Positions 40,701 through 52,400 of a stretch of DNA of 64,000 nt are shown here, piece by piece. This DNA is from Anas platyrhynchos (Eukaryota; Chordata; Aves; Anseriformes; Anatidae), in NCBI RefSeq assembly GCF_047663525.1, contig NC_092602.1:2425501-2489500 (forward strand), written 5' to 3'. The position numbers and the translations under genes are program-made. The notes under the pieces were generated by a model. The model worked only from the letters and a program-made list of their open reading frames with translations. It ran no database searches and was not told the DNA's origin. How positions within the stretch are numbered: the first letter of the stretch is position 1; the number at the start of each line of letters is the position of its first letter.

Positions 40701-43700
40701 TGAAGTTGCAACAAGTCTTGATTCTTCTTCACATTTTATAACACAATTTATAATGCAGCTTTTTGAATGACTGTAACTGGTTTGAAGGTGTCCCGCCTCT
40801 CAAGTTGTACAGGAGAATGTAATAGCAATGGGCAACAGTAGACAATCGAATTTAAACAAGCAAAAACCACTTACTCTGACTTTAGCATAGTTTAGCATGT
40901 CTTGAGTGGTTTCATATAGTGGCCATGGAGCATTTATGCAGTAATCCACAACAAATTGGCTATCCTGTTTGAGTAAGGAAACAACTGAAATTAATTCCAA
41001 GCTCCTTTATGATTATTCTGCTAGGGAAACAGATCAGGGTTAAAAAAATAAAAATGAAATATAAAATTAAGGAGACCTGAATTTTATGCAGATTTTCTTT
41101 GGCTTCATTCACAAGATCAAGCCAGACTTCTTGCCCGTAACTCCCAACAGAAGCGGAAGCTAGCTTCTCTAAAATAGCGTTTGCTTTCACTTTGTATACA
41201 AGCTGTTTAAATAAAAAAAAAACAAAAACCAGTTTTAAATCTGATACACTTCATCTTAAAACAGAGGACTCTGCCTAGAGCTGAAAACTCTACATTTTCC
41301 TCCACATTGTTTTTGAGATTCAGTGTCCATATGCATTAAATGCTTTGAAAAAAAAATAAAAGCAGAGGGAACACACACTTCATACACAATCTTTTAAAGT
41401 TATACCTTCTACCTTCAGCTCTGAGTGTCTATAAGATTGTAGAAAAAAAAATTAAATGGATCAAAAACCTGTAAAGAAAACTTTAAATTAGTAAGAATGC
41501 CTATATATAAAATAAAAATATGACCATATAGAAATGCTTTAAATTCTAATTGATCATTAATTTATTATTAAATATGGTGGATTTACAATAAATTCTGGTT
41601 ATCAGCAATTTCTTAGGGAAATGTTCCACTTCAAGGTACATTCAATAGACTTATGTATCTATTAGTGTTTTCTGATGGACTATTGGGTAAGAAACTTACT
41701 TGTAAGTTCATTTACGTTAATCAATTTCCAAATGTATTTATCAAGCACAAGCAACTTACCTCAACATCAAGTCCAAACTGAATTGCAAAATTCTCAGCCT
41801 CAGTGAATTTGTGTTTGTGAAGTAAGCGACTTAGTCTGGGGGAGGGATAAAGTAAAACACACTAATTTAACATAAATGCCAAGCTACAGATGAGGAAAAA
41901 AAAAAAAAAGCTTCAAGGAAAAGAGTACCTGTTTTCTGGCAAGGCTTCAGTTAAACTTCTCATCACAACAACAGAAACTGGGCCTTCAGCAGATCTGAGG
42001 ATGAGAGGGAACTATGTGAGTTCAACTCTAAAACAACTAGATGTAGAAGTAATCTGCATTTTTATGCAACAGTAAGCTGGTAATATACAAAACATTATCT
42101 TACATCTGATGATTTTCATGAATTCCTTCCAAGAAGTATATTGTATCCTGTAGCAATATGACAACAGAAATCATTAAGTGGTAGAAGATATCAATTAAAA
42201 AAAAAAAAAAGAGAGAACGAGAATCAAAACTGCAATGCATAAGGTGTTCTTTAACTTTTTAATCTGGAAACAACCTGCCTTTCTCTCAGAAAGAGTATTT
42301 TTCTTTTATGTTTACCACATTAATTCCTGGATGGTTTCCACCTTCTAAAATTTCTGAGGGCCTTTCATCAGCTTTCTATTTTATTGCTTATCAGATCCAG
42401 AGCTTACTAGATTTATTTTCACGATTCCAGTTATCCAGTTAAGAGGCACTGCTTAGACTTCTGTCTTGGTATCATCTCACATACCCACTCCACCTCAACA
42501 GTCTTTATAGCATTCTTAATTCATGAAGTTCACACTGTCCTTTTGCAACCTTCTTGCTTTGTTAAACTTTTCACAAGAAAGCAGTTTAAATAGAAACTAA
42601 GTAGTTCTGTCATCTAAACTTATGTAAGTCCCAAGGAAACCCAGAGTATTTTTCTATGCTGAGACAATTTAAGACTTAATACAGTGTTTTGCTGTAGCAG
42701 TAGCAAGAAAAACTGGCAGGAGTATGAAACGTTCTAACAGGCCAGAGACATAGAATTAAACTGTCCAATTTGCTATGTTATCTTTTTCTCCATCCTTTGG
42801 GGACATCAATTAATCTTTCTTGCACATTTTCTGCACAGTTTCTAGCACAAATTGGTTCTAATCTAAACAAGAATAACACAGTACGCTTTTTAATACTTAT
42901 ACCTATTAAAACAATTGTATTTCTTCAAAGAAAAGCAACAACAAAACAAATCAACACATACTGTACCAATCCAACTTTGAACAAGTGAAGAAACAACAGA
43001 TATTTCCAAAGAATAGAGCTGTTGCATAGCAGGCAATGCAAAAACCATTAAACTTCTCATCTATATATTAAAAAAAAAAAAAAAGAAACAAACATGTCAG
43101 AAATAAATGATACTGAGACACTAGTGACAAGTGATTTTTGAGAATTATTTCTGTATTCTTATGATTGATTCTACAATTTAAGAAGGTTTAATGAAGTTTT
43201 AGATCTTGTCACATATAAATAGTCAGGCTTCATTGAAAATCTTCGATAGTGTTCATCCTGGCTTTCTACTTCAATTAACACCCTTGGTTGTACAAGGAGG
43301 TAGTTACTGAATACAGCAGTACTATATAGATACAGATACTATTCTAAAAGAAATCTGTGAAGGTATATGAGACAATAATATTTTTTTTTCTTTTTTTCCT
43401 ACCTGTCTACTGTTAAAAAAAAAAAAAGCAATCAAAACCAAATCAAACAAACAAACAAACAAAAAACACCAAAAAAAAAAAATGGTAGCTTGCCCTGGTC
43501 AACATGTCAAGACATTGCAACAATCCCCACTATATCCTACGAGCTAGTTCCATCTCATTTTTTTTGACTTTGGCCTCCTGAGAACACGTGCTTAACAACT
43601 GAGGAACAGAATATAGATAAAGAGAATCTACCTGTTTGTTAGTGGGTGTTGTCATGGCTATCAGTTTAACATTGTCAAGTCCTTGCCTATAGAAAGAAAG

Positions 43701-46700
43701 ACAGAGGGGAAGAAAAGAGAACAAAGAATACTGTATCACTCTTATTTAAAACTGGGGAGTTTTGTTCTGAGTTTTATAAAATTCAGTTTTCTATTGAAAC
43801 TGGTACATTTTAAAACCATATAGCTCATCCCAAAATAACAGTCTTTTAGCATGTAGAGGATACATTCAACTAATGACATTTTAAAGTTTTTCAAATGTAT
43901 ACAGTCCTTATTTTTTAAATTGGCACAAAGTAATGGAAAAAGTCAAGAATCTTCTCTTCTAACCTTAATTGCCATTAATTCATTTTGGATTTTATCCAAT
44001 ACCCGTAACTCCAGATTTTGATTTTTTACATCTGTGGAACAGAGATCTTACTATTTATCCATCCCAAAGAAAGACAAACACCAAACAAAACATCAGACGA
44101 CTTGCAGGCAATATTATACGACTTATTACACCTTATTTGAGATGGGCATTTCCAAAATGATGCAGGTTACGTACAATCTTCCTTAGCAGTAAAAATAGAT
44201 AGAACAACAACAACAAAAAAAGGCAGAAAACATCAAGCTGAGCTAACAACACTAACAAGTTCAACATTTTGTCCCAAATAGAAAGATTTCAAAGATTTCT
44301 ATAAATTCTATTACCGTAGAAAATCAAGCATCTGTTGCACATTTCCTGTAACTATAGACAACTTCAGTTTTTTCAGAACTGGTGCTATAACACTTTACTT
44401 ACTGTACAACTGAAGAAGAATCTGACTCCGTAGTGAGAAGAAATTCTTCAATATGTATTAACGACCAATCCCAAATTAAAGTAAGAGAATAAACATCCCA
44501 CATGCTTAAGATATTCTGTATAAAAAATAAAATAAAATAAAAAATAATAAAAAACAGATATGGAGTTCATATTTGGTCTTTATTGAGCAGAATATTAAAG
44601 CTTAAATAATGACTAGGAGTAGGTTAACATAAAAAGTAAGGTCAAGATCACCAAAGATAAGCATCTTTATTTAATAGAAACATGTTTTAAAGAATATTTT
44701 TATAAACTCTTTCTAAAACTTTGTAAAATGAAGACTAAGCCAAACTGTCACACATACCTCTGTATCTAAAACAAACAGCAGATTGTCAAGAACTTGAAGT
44801 TTCACTGCATCTAAAAGAAATAATACACATTCATACAAATTTACTATTTTTCTTGAAAAATGTATTTGAAGCAAAAAAAAATTTTACACTGTAGAACCAA
44901 GCATTGGAAACATACAGATGTTTAATCTCCACAACTTCACTGTGAAGTTCCATTAGCACTTTTGCTTAAACAGAATCATGATTTACATGTATAAAGTTAA
45001 ACTCAACAATTTTGAAACAAAATTGGGCTGTACTTTTACAAGAGGTATTCCAGTTGGTATATGTGTATACTGTTACAAAAAAACAGCAAGATAACTGATG
45101 TCTTATTTTCAGAAGTTAAATATGAATTCTACACTTGCCTATAAAAAGAAAATGTTTTTTTTTTTTTTTTTTTTTTTTACCTTTGATCAGACTTGAATCA
45201 GCAAAACTTCGAACAGACACCAGGCTACTGCTGGGGTCTATCTCCCATTTGGAGAGTACATAATCACCTTTACCCTGTCAGTAAATGAAAGTAAAATGGG
45301 GTTACATGTTAGAAATTTGTCCACTGACAACTTTACTTCTCCAGTTGACCTTTTATTATAAAACTCTTGAAAATTGCAACATTAACTTTATTGTCAGTAA
45401 ATGCATATGTTTAAAAAGTCTTTTTTTAGTTATTGTTGTTTGTTTGTTTTTAAATTTGGTAATAACCTTAATTGTTATTTTGGCAAACCTTTGTTGAATG
45501 TGAACCTCTTGCCAATTTTGGCTCTCTCTCTAAGCCCAAGGGCAAGACTCTAAATCTACCCTGTATGAGCTAGGAATTACACTGATTTACTAAAGTCATG
45601 CAGACAGGGTAAAAATGTTTTCCCCCCATCCTTCACACCTGAGACAGTTCTGAAGTGATAACAGTTATTTTTTTTTTTCTATTAAGAAAAAGACAGAAAA
45701 ACTGATAACCTTTAAATGTACAATGAAGGAATTTAAAGAGAAAAAGTCTTAGTGCAAAAAAAAGCCCTTTTAAAACCAGCTAGACATAAATTTTGTTGCA
45801 GATCAATAAATGCCATCATTGATCCCATAACAATTATTATAAACATTCTGTTACTACTTACCCCAATTATCAAATGGATTTTATTCACCGAGTTACATAT
45901 CACAAAATTCTGACAGCCAAGGCTGTGATACTCTTCTGTGGGAATGAAAGCTGTCTTTATCTCTCCTTGCAACTATAGAGGTAGAAGATGAAGGTAAAGC
46001 AAACAAAATAGAAAGAAGGAAAAAGTTACATATAAAAAACAGGTGAATTTTGAACTTCTCGCTTCTCCATGAACAGAAAAAATAATCACCACAATTATGA
46101 ATTGTTAATGATGAACTGGTAAGTAGTCAATAGAACACAACAAAGTTTTGTTACAAACTTTGCACTTCAACACGGATGTTACAGATTAGCAGGTATTTCG
46201 TACCTTCTTTGCCACAATCATATCCATCTTGTCAATTGCTACATTAAAAAAAGCATAGATAAAACCAAATCAATATTAAATATTTTTTAAACTGAAAAAA
46301 ACACCACTAAATTTCACTTAGGATAGTTTATCCTAACCTGACTATTCTGGAAAAAAAAAAAAAAAAAAAGATCTCCAGCCACTGTCTGACAGTTTCTATT
46401 TCTATTGACCACATTATGGAACTCCAGAAAATCTTAACTATGTTTAGCTACACAGACAGTATTAAATTAGTTATTCCCAATATTCTTCCGTACAGTTCAA
46501 ATTGATATTGCAACTTAAAACCCTGCTTGCATAATATTCAGTACTTTCTCAAAACCACTGAATAATAGGAACACAAGTGAAAGGAATTTTTGGAAGAGTG
46601 AAAAAATAATAAAATTATCGAACTAATTGTATATTGGATTCCCTTTAAAAGCATCCAGGGCTACACAGAAAATCCCAAGTCAATACCTTAATCCCCTTTG

Positions 46701-48525
46701 AAAGATGCATGAAAAAGCTATTTAGCACAGCTGTTCCTCTCAAATTGAAATCCCAGTTGGTTTGTAGATATCTTACCTTCTTGTGTTTTAGCAAGTGGGA
46801 GACACATAATGCAAAAAAAACCCTTCCTTGTGAGAATGAACATATGATAAACACCTAAAAAAAATCCAACAAAATACACATATTGAGCTTGACTACTCAG
46901 TAACTGTAAGGAGACTACTTGCTTAAAGATAGGAAACTGAAATAACTGGCAAAAATAATAAATAAATAAATTCTGACCAAATATTTCGAAACAAATATTT
47001 TGTCACTTTCAATTGAATTTTCAGCTTTCCAAAAGCGATCGTCTTTCCAATATTTTCAAGGACCTGCAGATAAAGCCCACTGAACTAAAAGTACATCTAA
47101 AGTTTGAAATGCAAATTAAATCTGCATCTGATTTATTTTGTAGCTTCTTTCTTTAAGAAATATTAAATGGGAACAAAATGACAAATACAGAGACAAGAAA
47201 AGAAAAATTATTCAAGTGCTTACCTGCATCTGCTTTATCTTTCTCAATAAAGAGATTTAAGTAAGTCTTTTCACTTGAAGATGATTCAACCAAAATCTAA
47301 GATGGAATCAACATAAAGAATATTATTGTGTTTTATCTGGGAAAAAAATAAAAACAACGACCAAAAAAAACCATAACAACAACAAAACATTTTTATTTGA
47401 AATACTGATCATCAGTTCAAACTTTAAGCTTTTCTATTTCATGAAGAACTTACTATTACTTATACATACCATTCCTAAATATTATTTGCTAATTTGTTAC
47501 TTATGGCAGCAAGTAATCTGTTTGTTTGTTCAAACTAGAAGATGTGTTCAAAACACAGGAATATTTATATTTTGATATATTGGAGAAAGAAAGAAACAAA
47601 CAAACAAATCCAAAGAACTCCAAAGAAATTCTAGGCTTTCAGCAAAATTAGGACAGAACAAGTACTATACCTTAGTCAGCAAGGTTTGTTTTGATGGAAT
47701 ATGAATAAGATGTAAATTGCCACTTCTCTCACCAACGACAAGAAATTGTCTTTCTTGACACATACCAACTACATCCACATTAGTATCTGAAAAAGATATC
47801 AAAATGTCAGCTTACAAGATTTTTATTAGTAAACATTCATGAATTAAACAGGAAGTAGACAATACAGTGTTCCAGATTTCTTCCAAGTTACTTTTATAAA
47901 ACAAAGTACAGGAAAGGACATGCAGAGGGTGGCTTCACTATCCATTATTCCCATTGCAGTGAAAAGTTAACAAGCATTCTAATTAAATTGTTAAGGTAAT
48001 AGCTTGTTAATGATATACAGAATCATGTTTTATTATTTAGTTATTCACTATAATACCTCTATGGTAGGTAGATACACAAGATACTTGCTGTATTATACAA
48101 AAACAGTTGTCTTCAAAAGTCAGTTTTGACTTTTAATTGAATTCTAAGGTAGTGAACTTACCAAACTGAATGTGCAGTTGAAGAGACTGCCCAGTGCTGT
48201 CAAGAAGAGCCACTGATCTGTCAACGACGATAATGCTGCCATCCCTCGAGTTGCATGCGTACAGCTGGGGATTAGCTAAAACCTGAAAAGAAAAAGATTG
48301 TTACATGTAATAACTGAATCACTTTACAAAACACATCAAAGAAGTTGTCATAGCTATTAAGAAATAGAAAAAGGCAGTTTTAATGAATTCTACCTTTTCT
48401 GAAGACGTTATTTGTAGTAGCGCATCCACTTGGTACAACGCACTTCCACATTCATGTCCTATGCGTACAGTGAGCTGCTCGCTTCCTGTGTCATCATTGA
48501 CAAGAATTTCTATGTCATTCCACAT
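12073..48525 (-). CDS. KNTC1: KNTC1, kinetochore-associated protein 1 (ROD)
   Basis: KNTC1/ROD is the large scaffold of the ROD-ZW10-Zwilch (RZZ) complex. RZZ loads on unattached kinetochores and recruits dynein through Spindly, supporting the MAD1-MAD2 spindle checkpoint. I place 63 coding exons with AG/GT borders from the ATG at 48525 (MWNDIEILVNDDTGS, like human) to TGA at 12075-12073. Their summed length is 6693 nt, an uninterrupted 2230 aa frame; human is 2209 aa. With one 5' UTR exon the total of 64 exons equals what I recall for human. The first ~375 residues form the beta-propeller region, then comes a long alpha-solenoid, and the conserved ROD C-terminal domain lies roughly at residues 1560-2130. 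The locus is about 37 kb, compact compared with mammals. Exon coordinates are in the next three entries. Confidence 0.96.
13041..13067. repeat. (ATTT)n microsatellite
   Basis: Short tetranucleotide run of TTTA/ATTT units in KNTC1 intron 62. Confidence 0.7.
15611..15630. repeat. Poly-A, 20 bases
   Basis: Homopolymer in KNTC1 intron 59; no transposon body recognised beside it. Confidence 0.85.
18461..18484. repeat. Poly-T, 24 bases
   Basis: Homopolymer in KNTC1 intron 55. Confidence 0.9.
25959..41994 (-). CDS. KNTC1: KNTC1 exons 15-43: central alpha-solenoid
   Basis: Exons: 41929-41994, 41760-41835, 41077-41202, 40875-40964, 40247-40312, 39691-39752, 39259-39370, 38373-38516, 38087-38143, 37904-38005, 36998-37114, 36341-36484, 35945-36043, 35398-35501, 35143-35248, 34185-34319, 33300-33419, 32475-32544, 32314-32381, 31808-32100, 30979-31151, 30703-30800, 29581-29722, 29118-29174, 28485-28648, 27838-27942, 27311-27439, 26458-26574 and 25959-26068. 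Landmarks shared with human are RLSRLLHKHKF, LRAQARLTTFYGAFG, EFLNNED, CAQYLWLRH, FETAWEAKAIAVIGC, VEQLVKQHLEMDH, KEGMIKG-like helices and GDKDPYEEWTYNDFFNEDGIV. The longest exon (293 nt, 31808-32100) includes a hydrophilic linker (about 31900-31990) that differs from human. Confidence 0.92.
27539..27625 (-). mobile_element. Possible decayed CR1 3' end
   Basis: The minus strand reads CAGGAGTGAGCTGGATGGCC followed by an AACAGGGTTGG segment, resembling the CR1 3' end. A perfect 8-bp inverted repeat (CAGTCCCA/TGGGACTG, 27539-27560) lies next to it. Similarity is weaker than at 33.1 kb and could be fortuitous. Confidence 0.3.
33112..33200 (-). mobile_element. CR1-type LINE 3' end fragment
   Basis: On the minus strand the sequence reads GAGCAGGAGGTCAGACTAGG, then TAACCTGTTAAAGTGTCTTC, then CAACTT. 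It closely follows the 3' end of avian CR1 elements (GCAGGAGGTYGGACTAGATGACCT...CCTTCCAAC). Only the terminal ~50-90 bases are recognisable, in KNTC1 intron 31, with no coding remnant. It supports sauropsid origin. Confidence 0.7.
42104..48525 (-). CDS. KNTC1: KNTC1 exons 2-14: N-terminal beta-propeller region
   Basis: Exons (low-high): 48394-48531 (CDS from 48525), 48162-48282, 47671-47786, 47224-47296, 46777-46854, 46204-46238, 45862-45972, 45181-45274, 44758-44810, 44403-44515, 43632-43686, 42962-43060 and 42104-42147. They encode about residues 1-375. Recognisable segments are YACNSRDGSIIVVDRSVALLD in exon 3, FIPTEEYHSLGCQNFVI in exon 8, LSKWEIDP in exon 9, DNLLFVLDTE in exon 10 and SLEISVVSSLVQSWIGT in exon 13. 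Exon 13 has two possible donors: the strong GTATGT after position 42962 keeps the frame into exon 14, whereas GTACAG five bases earlier breaks it. Intron 9 starts with GT followed by 24 A. Introns here hold only AT-rich sequence and A/T runs. Confidence 0.93.
43434..43482. repeat. CAAA-rich and A-rich simple repeat
   Basis: A run of CAAA units followed by an A-rich tract in KNTC1 intron 12. Confidence 0.7.
45155..45178. repeat. Poly-T, 24 bases, inside a KNTC1 splice donor
   Basis: On the KNTC1 strand this is an A24 run that starts immediately after the GT donor dinucleotide of exon 9 (45180-45179), so the donor reads GTAAAAAA. The exon is clearly real (SKWEIDP) and in frame with its neighbours. 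Confidence 0.85.
46351..46369. repeat. Poly-A, 19 bases
   Basis: Homopolymer in KNTC1 intron 6. Confidence 0.85.
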
Positions 48526-48990
48526 TCTGACCTGCGATAAACATATAGGCAACATGCTGAAAAGCAGGATTTTGAAAAGATATATGAACGCGTATAGATC
48601 AGAATTTTTATTATTGTTGTGGTTTTGCCTGGAGGAGAATTGGAATAAACCTTGTAAAGGCGTGCGCAGAGAAAACAAAACCTGAGTATTGAGAGCAACG
48701 AACAAACGGAATGAAGAAAACTTAAATCGTGAGAGGAATTAAAGAAATAGAAGAAAAATTAAGGCTAAGAGCCACGAATCCCAGCTGATGACCCGGCGTG
48801 CCTGAAGAACGCAGCTCAAGAGAAGCATTTTCACACCCTGAGGTGGACAAAATCCAAAAGCAGAAACCCCCTGCCCCACAGCAGCCCCCTGTCTCCATAT
48901 CCCCCCCCCCCTCTGTCGCCTTGTCCCCTCACCGAGCCACCGCCGCCCCCCTCAGCCACCTCAGGCTTTCAAATTGGCGGGAGCGCTGCT
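48394..48990 (-). other. KNTC1: KNTC1 5' UTR exons and intron 1
   Basis: Exon 2 begins after an acceptor at 48533-48532, leaving six untranslated bases before the ATG, so at least one upstream noncoding exon is required. The best donor upstream on the minus strand is G|GTGAGG, which would end exon 1 at 48933. A second candidate, GAG|GTGGC, would end it at 48960. The transcription start is not determined, but the GC-rich sequence and cell-cycle motifs at 48968-48982 suggest it lies near 48940-48965. Confidence 0.55.
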
Positions 48991-49460
48991 GCCGCTACGG
49001 GTCGCGGCGTGGGCCACGCTTCTTCCACCCGCGAGCTCCTCCCGCCCAGCCGTTGCTAGGACACGGCCTCGCCCTCCTCCCCCCTCCCCCCCCAGAATGC
49101 AGCGCCCGCCGCTCGCCGCCGGGCCCCGCCCGCGGTTCCATCCGGGCACCTGGCGGCTAAAGGGAGGGGGGCGGGGCCGGGCGCCTCGCTGCTGAGGGGA
49201 GGCTGCGTCGCGGCGAGGAGCTGCTGAGGGGGAGCGGCGGCGGCCCGGGCGCACCGAGATGGCGGTGAGGGGCCGCTGAGGAGCCGAGGAGCGGCGGAGG
49301 GAGCCGAAACGGGGGGTGCTGGGCACCGGGAGGGGAGAGGAGGGCGGGATGGGGAGGGTGGGCGGCGGGGAGCCGTGCGCGGGGAGAGACAAAATGGCGC
49401 CCGGCGGCTCCCCGCCGCCATGATGGGCCGCGGGCAGGGGGGGGCCGCGCTCCCCCTTTG
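48960..49460. promoter_or_regulatory. Bidirectional CpG-island promoter of KNTC1 and RSRC2
   Basis: A CpG-rich block separates the KNTC1 5' UTR (minus) from the RSRC2 first exon (plus, ATG at 49259). On the KNTC1-proximal side an E2F-like TTGGCGGGA (48974-48982) abuts TTCAAA (48968-48973), the reverse complement of a CHR (TTTGAA), and overlaps a CCAAT box on the minus strand. YY1-like ATGGCG elements occur at the RSRC2 start, at 49393-49398 and, inverted, near 49414-49424. Function is inferred from motif match. Confidence 0.78.
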
Positions 49461-52400
49461 CTTCTCCCTCACGCTTCCAGAAGTTTCTGCCTCGTCTTTT
49501 CGGGCGTAGGGAGAAGCGGAGAGGCCCCGTGGCTTCAGTTTTGTCGTTTCCAAGCCGAGGAAAGGGGTGCTAGGGGTGTAGGAGCGGGTTCTTCCCCCAG
49601 GGCGCAGGCTTGTAGGCAGCAGAGGGAATGGGGGAAGGATCCGGCGGTTGGGCCGTGCTCGGTTCTTGTCGATGCAGCCCCCTTTTTCCTCTTACTTTTC
49701 TTTGTGATTGCTCACAGGCCCGCTGTTTTTATCGTCTTGTTGAGGTTAGTGGTTAATTAGTTGCATCTCTGCCCCTTTGTGTGGTTAACGTTGTTGGGAA
49801 ACTTCTCTGCTGGAGTCCAAAAAAGATCACCGCCCTTCGTACACGGGCTGAGGGATTAGTTTTGTTAATGTTTAAAAATTGTTAGGCTTCACATAAAGGT
49901 GCTGCAGAAGTAGCTTTCTAAAACTGATGCGAATAATTCTTTTTTCCAAAAGTTACCTAGATTTTTCGAGTGTGCAGAAAAACTAGGCTCTTAACATGGT
50001 AAGGCTTTTCTGTATGGACTTTAAGTAGCTTTTGGTGTTGAGTCTGATATTATAAGTTTTTGTTCTGAAACTTGACCAATAGCCTAACAGAACTTTTGGA
50101 GAAAACTTACTTTCTTCATGAAAAGGATGGTTTCTCAGTTTACATCATCTGTTAAAAATTGGCTTTTTTCCCTGTAAAAAAGGCTTGAAAACTATTTATG
50201 GACTTTTTGCTTTGCATCTAAATTGCAACTGTTACCTTTGAGGTTACCCTGCAGTACTAGGTGACATGTAAATCCTGACCCCATGGCCAATCCACCAATA
50301 ATTTAAGAACTGAAAACAGTCTCATTGAAGTCTGTCAGCTTTTTTTGCTCTGTAATTTCTGAAGGCTGAGAGAGTACCAGGACATTAATGAACAGCAGTG
50401 TGTATGGGTAATGGGATTAGGAAAATGTGGCAGTGGGCTCATTCAACTGAATACTACATTTAACTTAGAGAGTTAGCTGGTATTTTCCTTATAATTTGAA
50501 GTAACTTCAAAACGTTATTTAATACAGATCTGAAAGTTTCTTTGAAACTACTGTTAGGTGAGTTTTTTTGGAAACCTTAGGTTAAAAAGAGGAGGGACTG
50601 AGTAGAGGGGGAGGAAATGTAGGGAAGCATCTGATAGATGAGGAATGCTGAGGATTGTGATGGCTAAGATCAGAAATTAGGGAGTTGGTTCCTGCTGTTT
50701 CAGGATAGTGGGTGGAGTATTAATAGTATTTGGAATGGTCACTGAGGCAGTAGTTAAAGTTATGCTGTAGATGCAGTCTTAAGTGTTTAATGCTCCAGAT
50801 GTTGATCTGGTTTGAACTAGGTATGGCGTACTATGTGAAACAAGAGGTAAAGATCTGCTTTCTCTCTAACTTTTAGAGGTTCTGTTACATTCTAAAGGAC
50901 GTACAGATAAATTTCTGTACATCTGCAAATTAATAAAGAATTGGGCAGACTGAACAGTAGTAGCTGAAATAAAATTCTATAGATTTGTATCTCATAACAT
51001 GCTGTAGCGTGTTACTAAGAAAGTCTACCATTAATACGCTTGTTTTAACCACAGTGATCAAGAGATCTAATTAGTACTCGTATCTGTTGTTCAGGAAAAA
51101 TCAGCTGCCTTATTTTCAAAGTAATAAAAAAGTAATAAAAACGAGAGTTCAGAGTGTAGTTTTACTGAAAGCTCATGGAAAAAGTAAAGCACATTCTGAT
51201 GTTATGAGAGAGCAAAATGTTTGCTGTATATTAGTTCTGTAATAAAGTTTTGAAAAATCAATCTGTATGCAGTTACACAGCTTGCTGCAAGGCTGTCCAG
51301 CTCTTGCCTAACTAATAATGGGGTGTCTACTCACAGGCTTGTCTTCACGGAAAACAACTTTGTGTCATCCAAGGAAGTATGAAGTAAATAATTTTTTCTT
51401 GTTTTAAATCTGAAGTTTTTGATTCTTAATCATTCTGTTTTCATGTGTAGGGCAGTGATACAGAACGAGAGGCAGTAGCCCCAGAAAAGTCGTCTCCAGA
51501 AAGAGAGAAGAAAAAGGAACAATCAGATGCCTCTAGTTCTCCCAGAACATCAAAGCATCATTATTCAAGATCCCGCTCACGGTCAAGGGAAAGAAGACGG
51601 AAGTCAGGTATGGTCTTCATATAAGCAAAGATGCTTAGTAAAGTTCTGTTGGTTGTTGTTTTGTTTTGACTTTGTTTTTTTTTTTTTTTACTTTCATGTA
51701 ATTAAATTGTATATACTTATAGAACTGAAATGTCTTTAAAGCTGTTTCATAGACAATTCCAGTAACTTGGTAAAACAGGAAAAGAATAAGATGCAAAATC
51801 AAAATAAGTAGCTTCAAATATGTTATACTGAGTTTTTTTTCAATTTAAATGGTAGAAGTGTTAAGGATGTGCGTTATTAGTCTTCATAGGATCTGATGGG
51901 AAGGCTAATAATAAAAATAGTACCAGGAAAAAACAAATGTACTACTGTCTTTATTTTAATTAGGTTTGGTTAGTAAGAGATACATTTACATGGTTTGTGA
52001 CAAAAATGAAGTTAACTGGAAAAATACAGTGTGCCTAGAATATGACACAAACTTACTTTTTGCTGTCAGAGCTAAAACAAATGCAAAGAATGAATTGTTT
52101 ATGGTTAGAGTTCATGTTCTGCAGTATGTATTCGAATAGTACTGTTTGTGTTTTAAGTCTCTGTTCTTGGCTTTATGTAGTGGAATAACTAAAAGAAACT
52201 GAAAGATCATAGTCAGCTGATCTCCTCTTTAGTGTAGTAAATGATAATAAATATCTTCTTCTCCAGATGCTGAAGGAAGAAAACACAGAAGCCGGAGCAG
52301 GAGCAAAGAGGTAATTAATGCTTTGTAGTGATTAGGTAATTGTACAGTACAGCTTTAAAAGTACCTTGTAGTAATGCACATATGTGTAAACCTATGTAAA

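Noticed and set aside
48961-49553. Overlapping minus-strand ORFs of 143 and 165 codons in the KNTC1/RSRC2 CpG island
   Set aside because: Low-complexity Pro/Ser/Arg translations of GC-rich DNA with no family resemblance.
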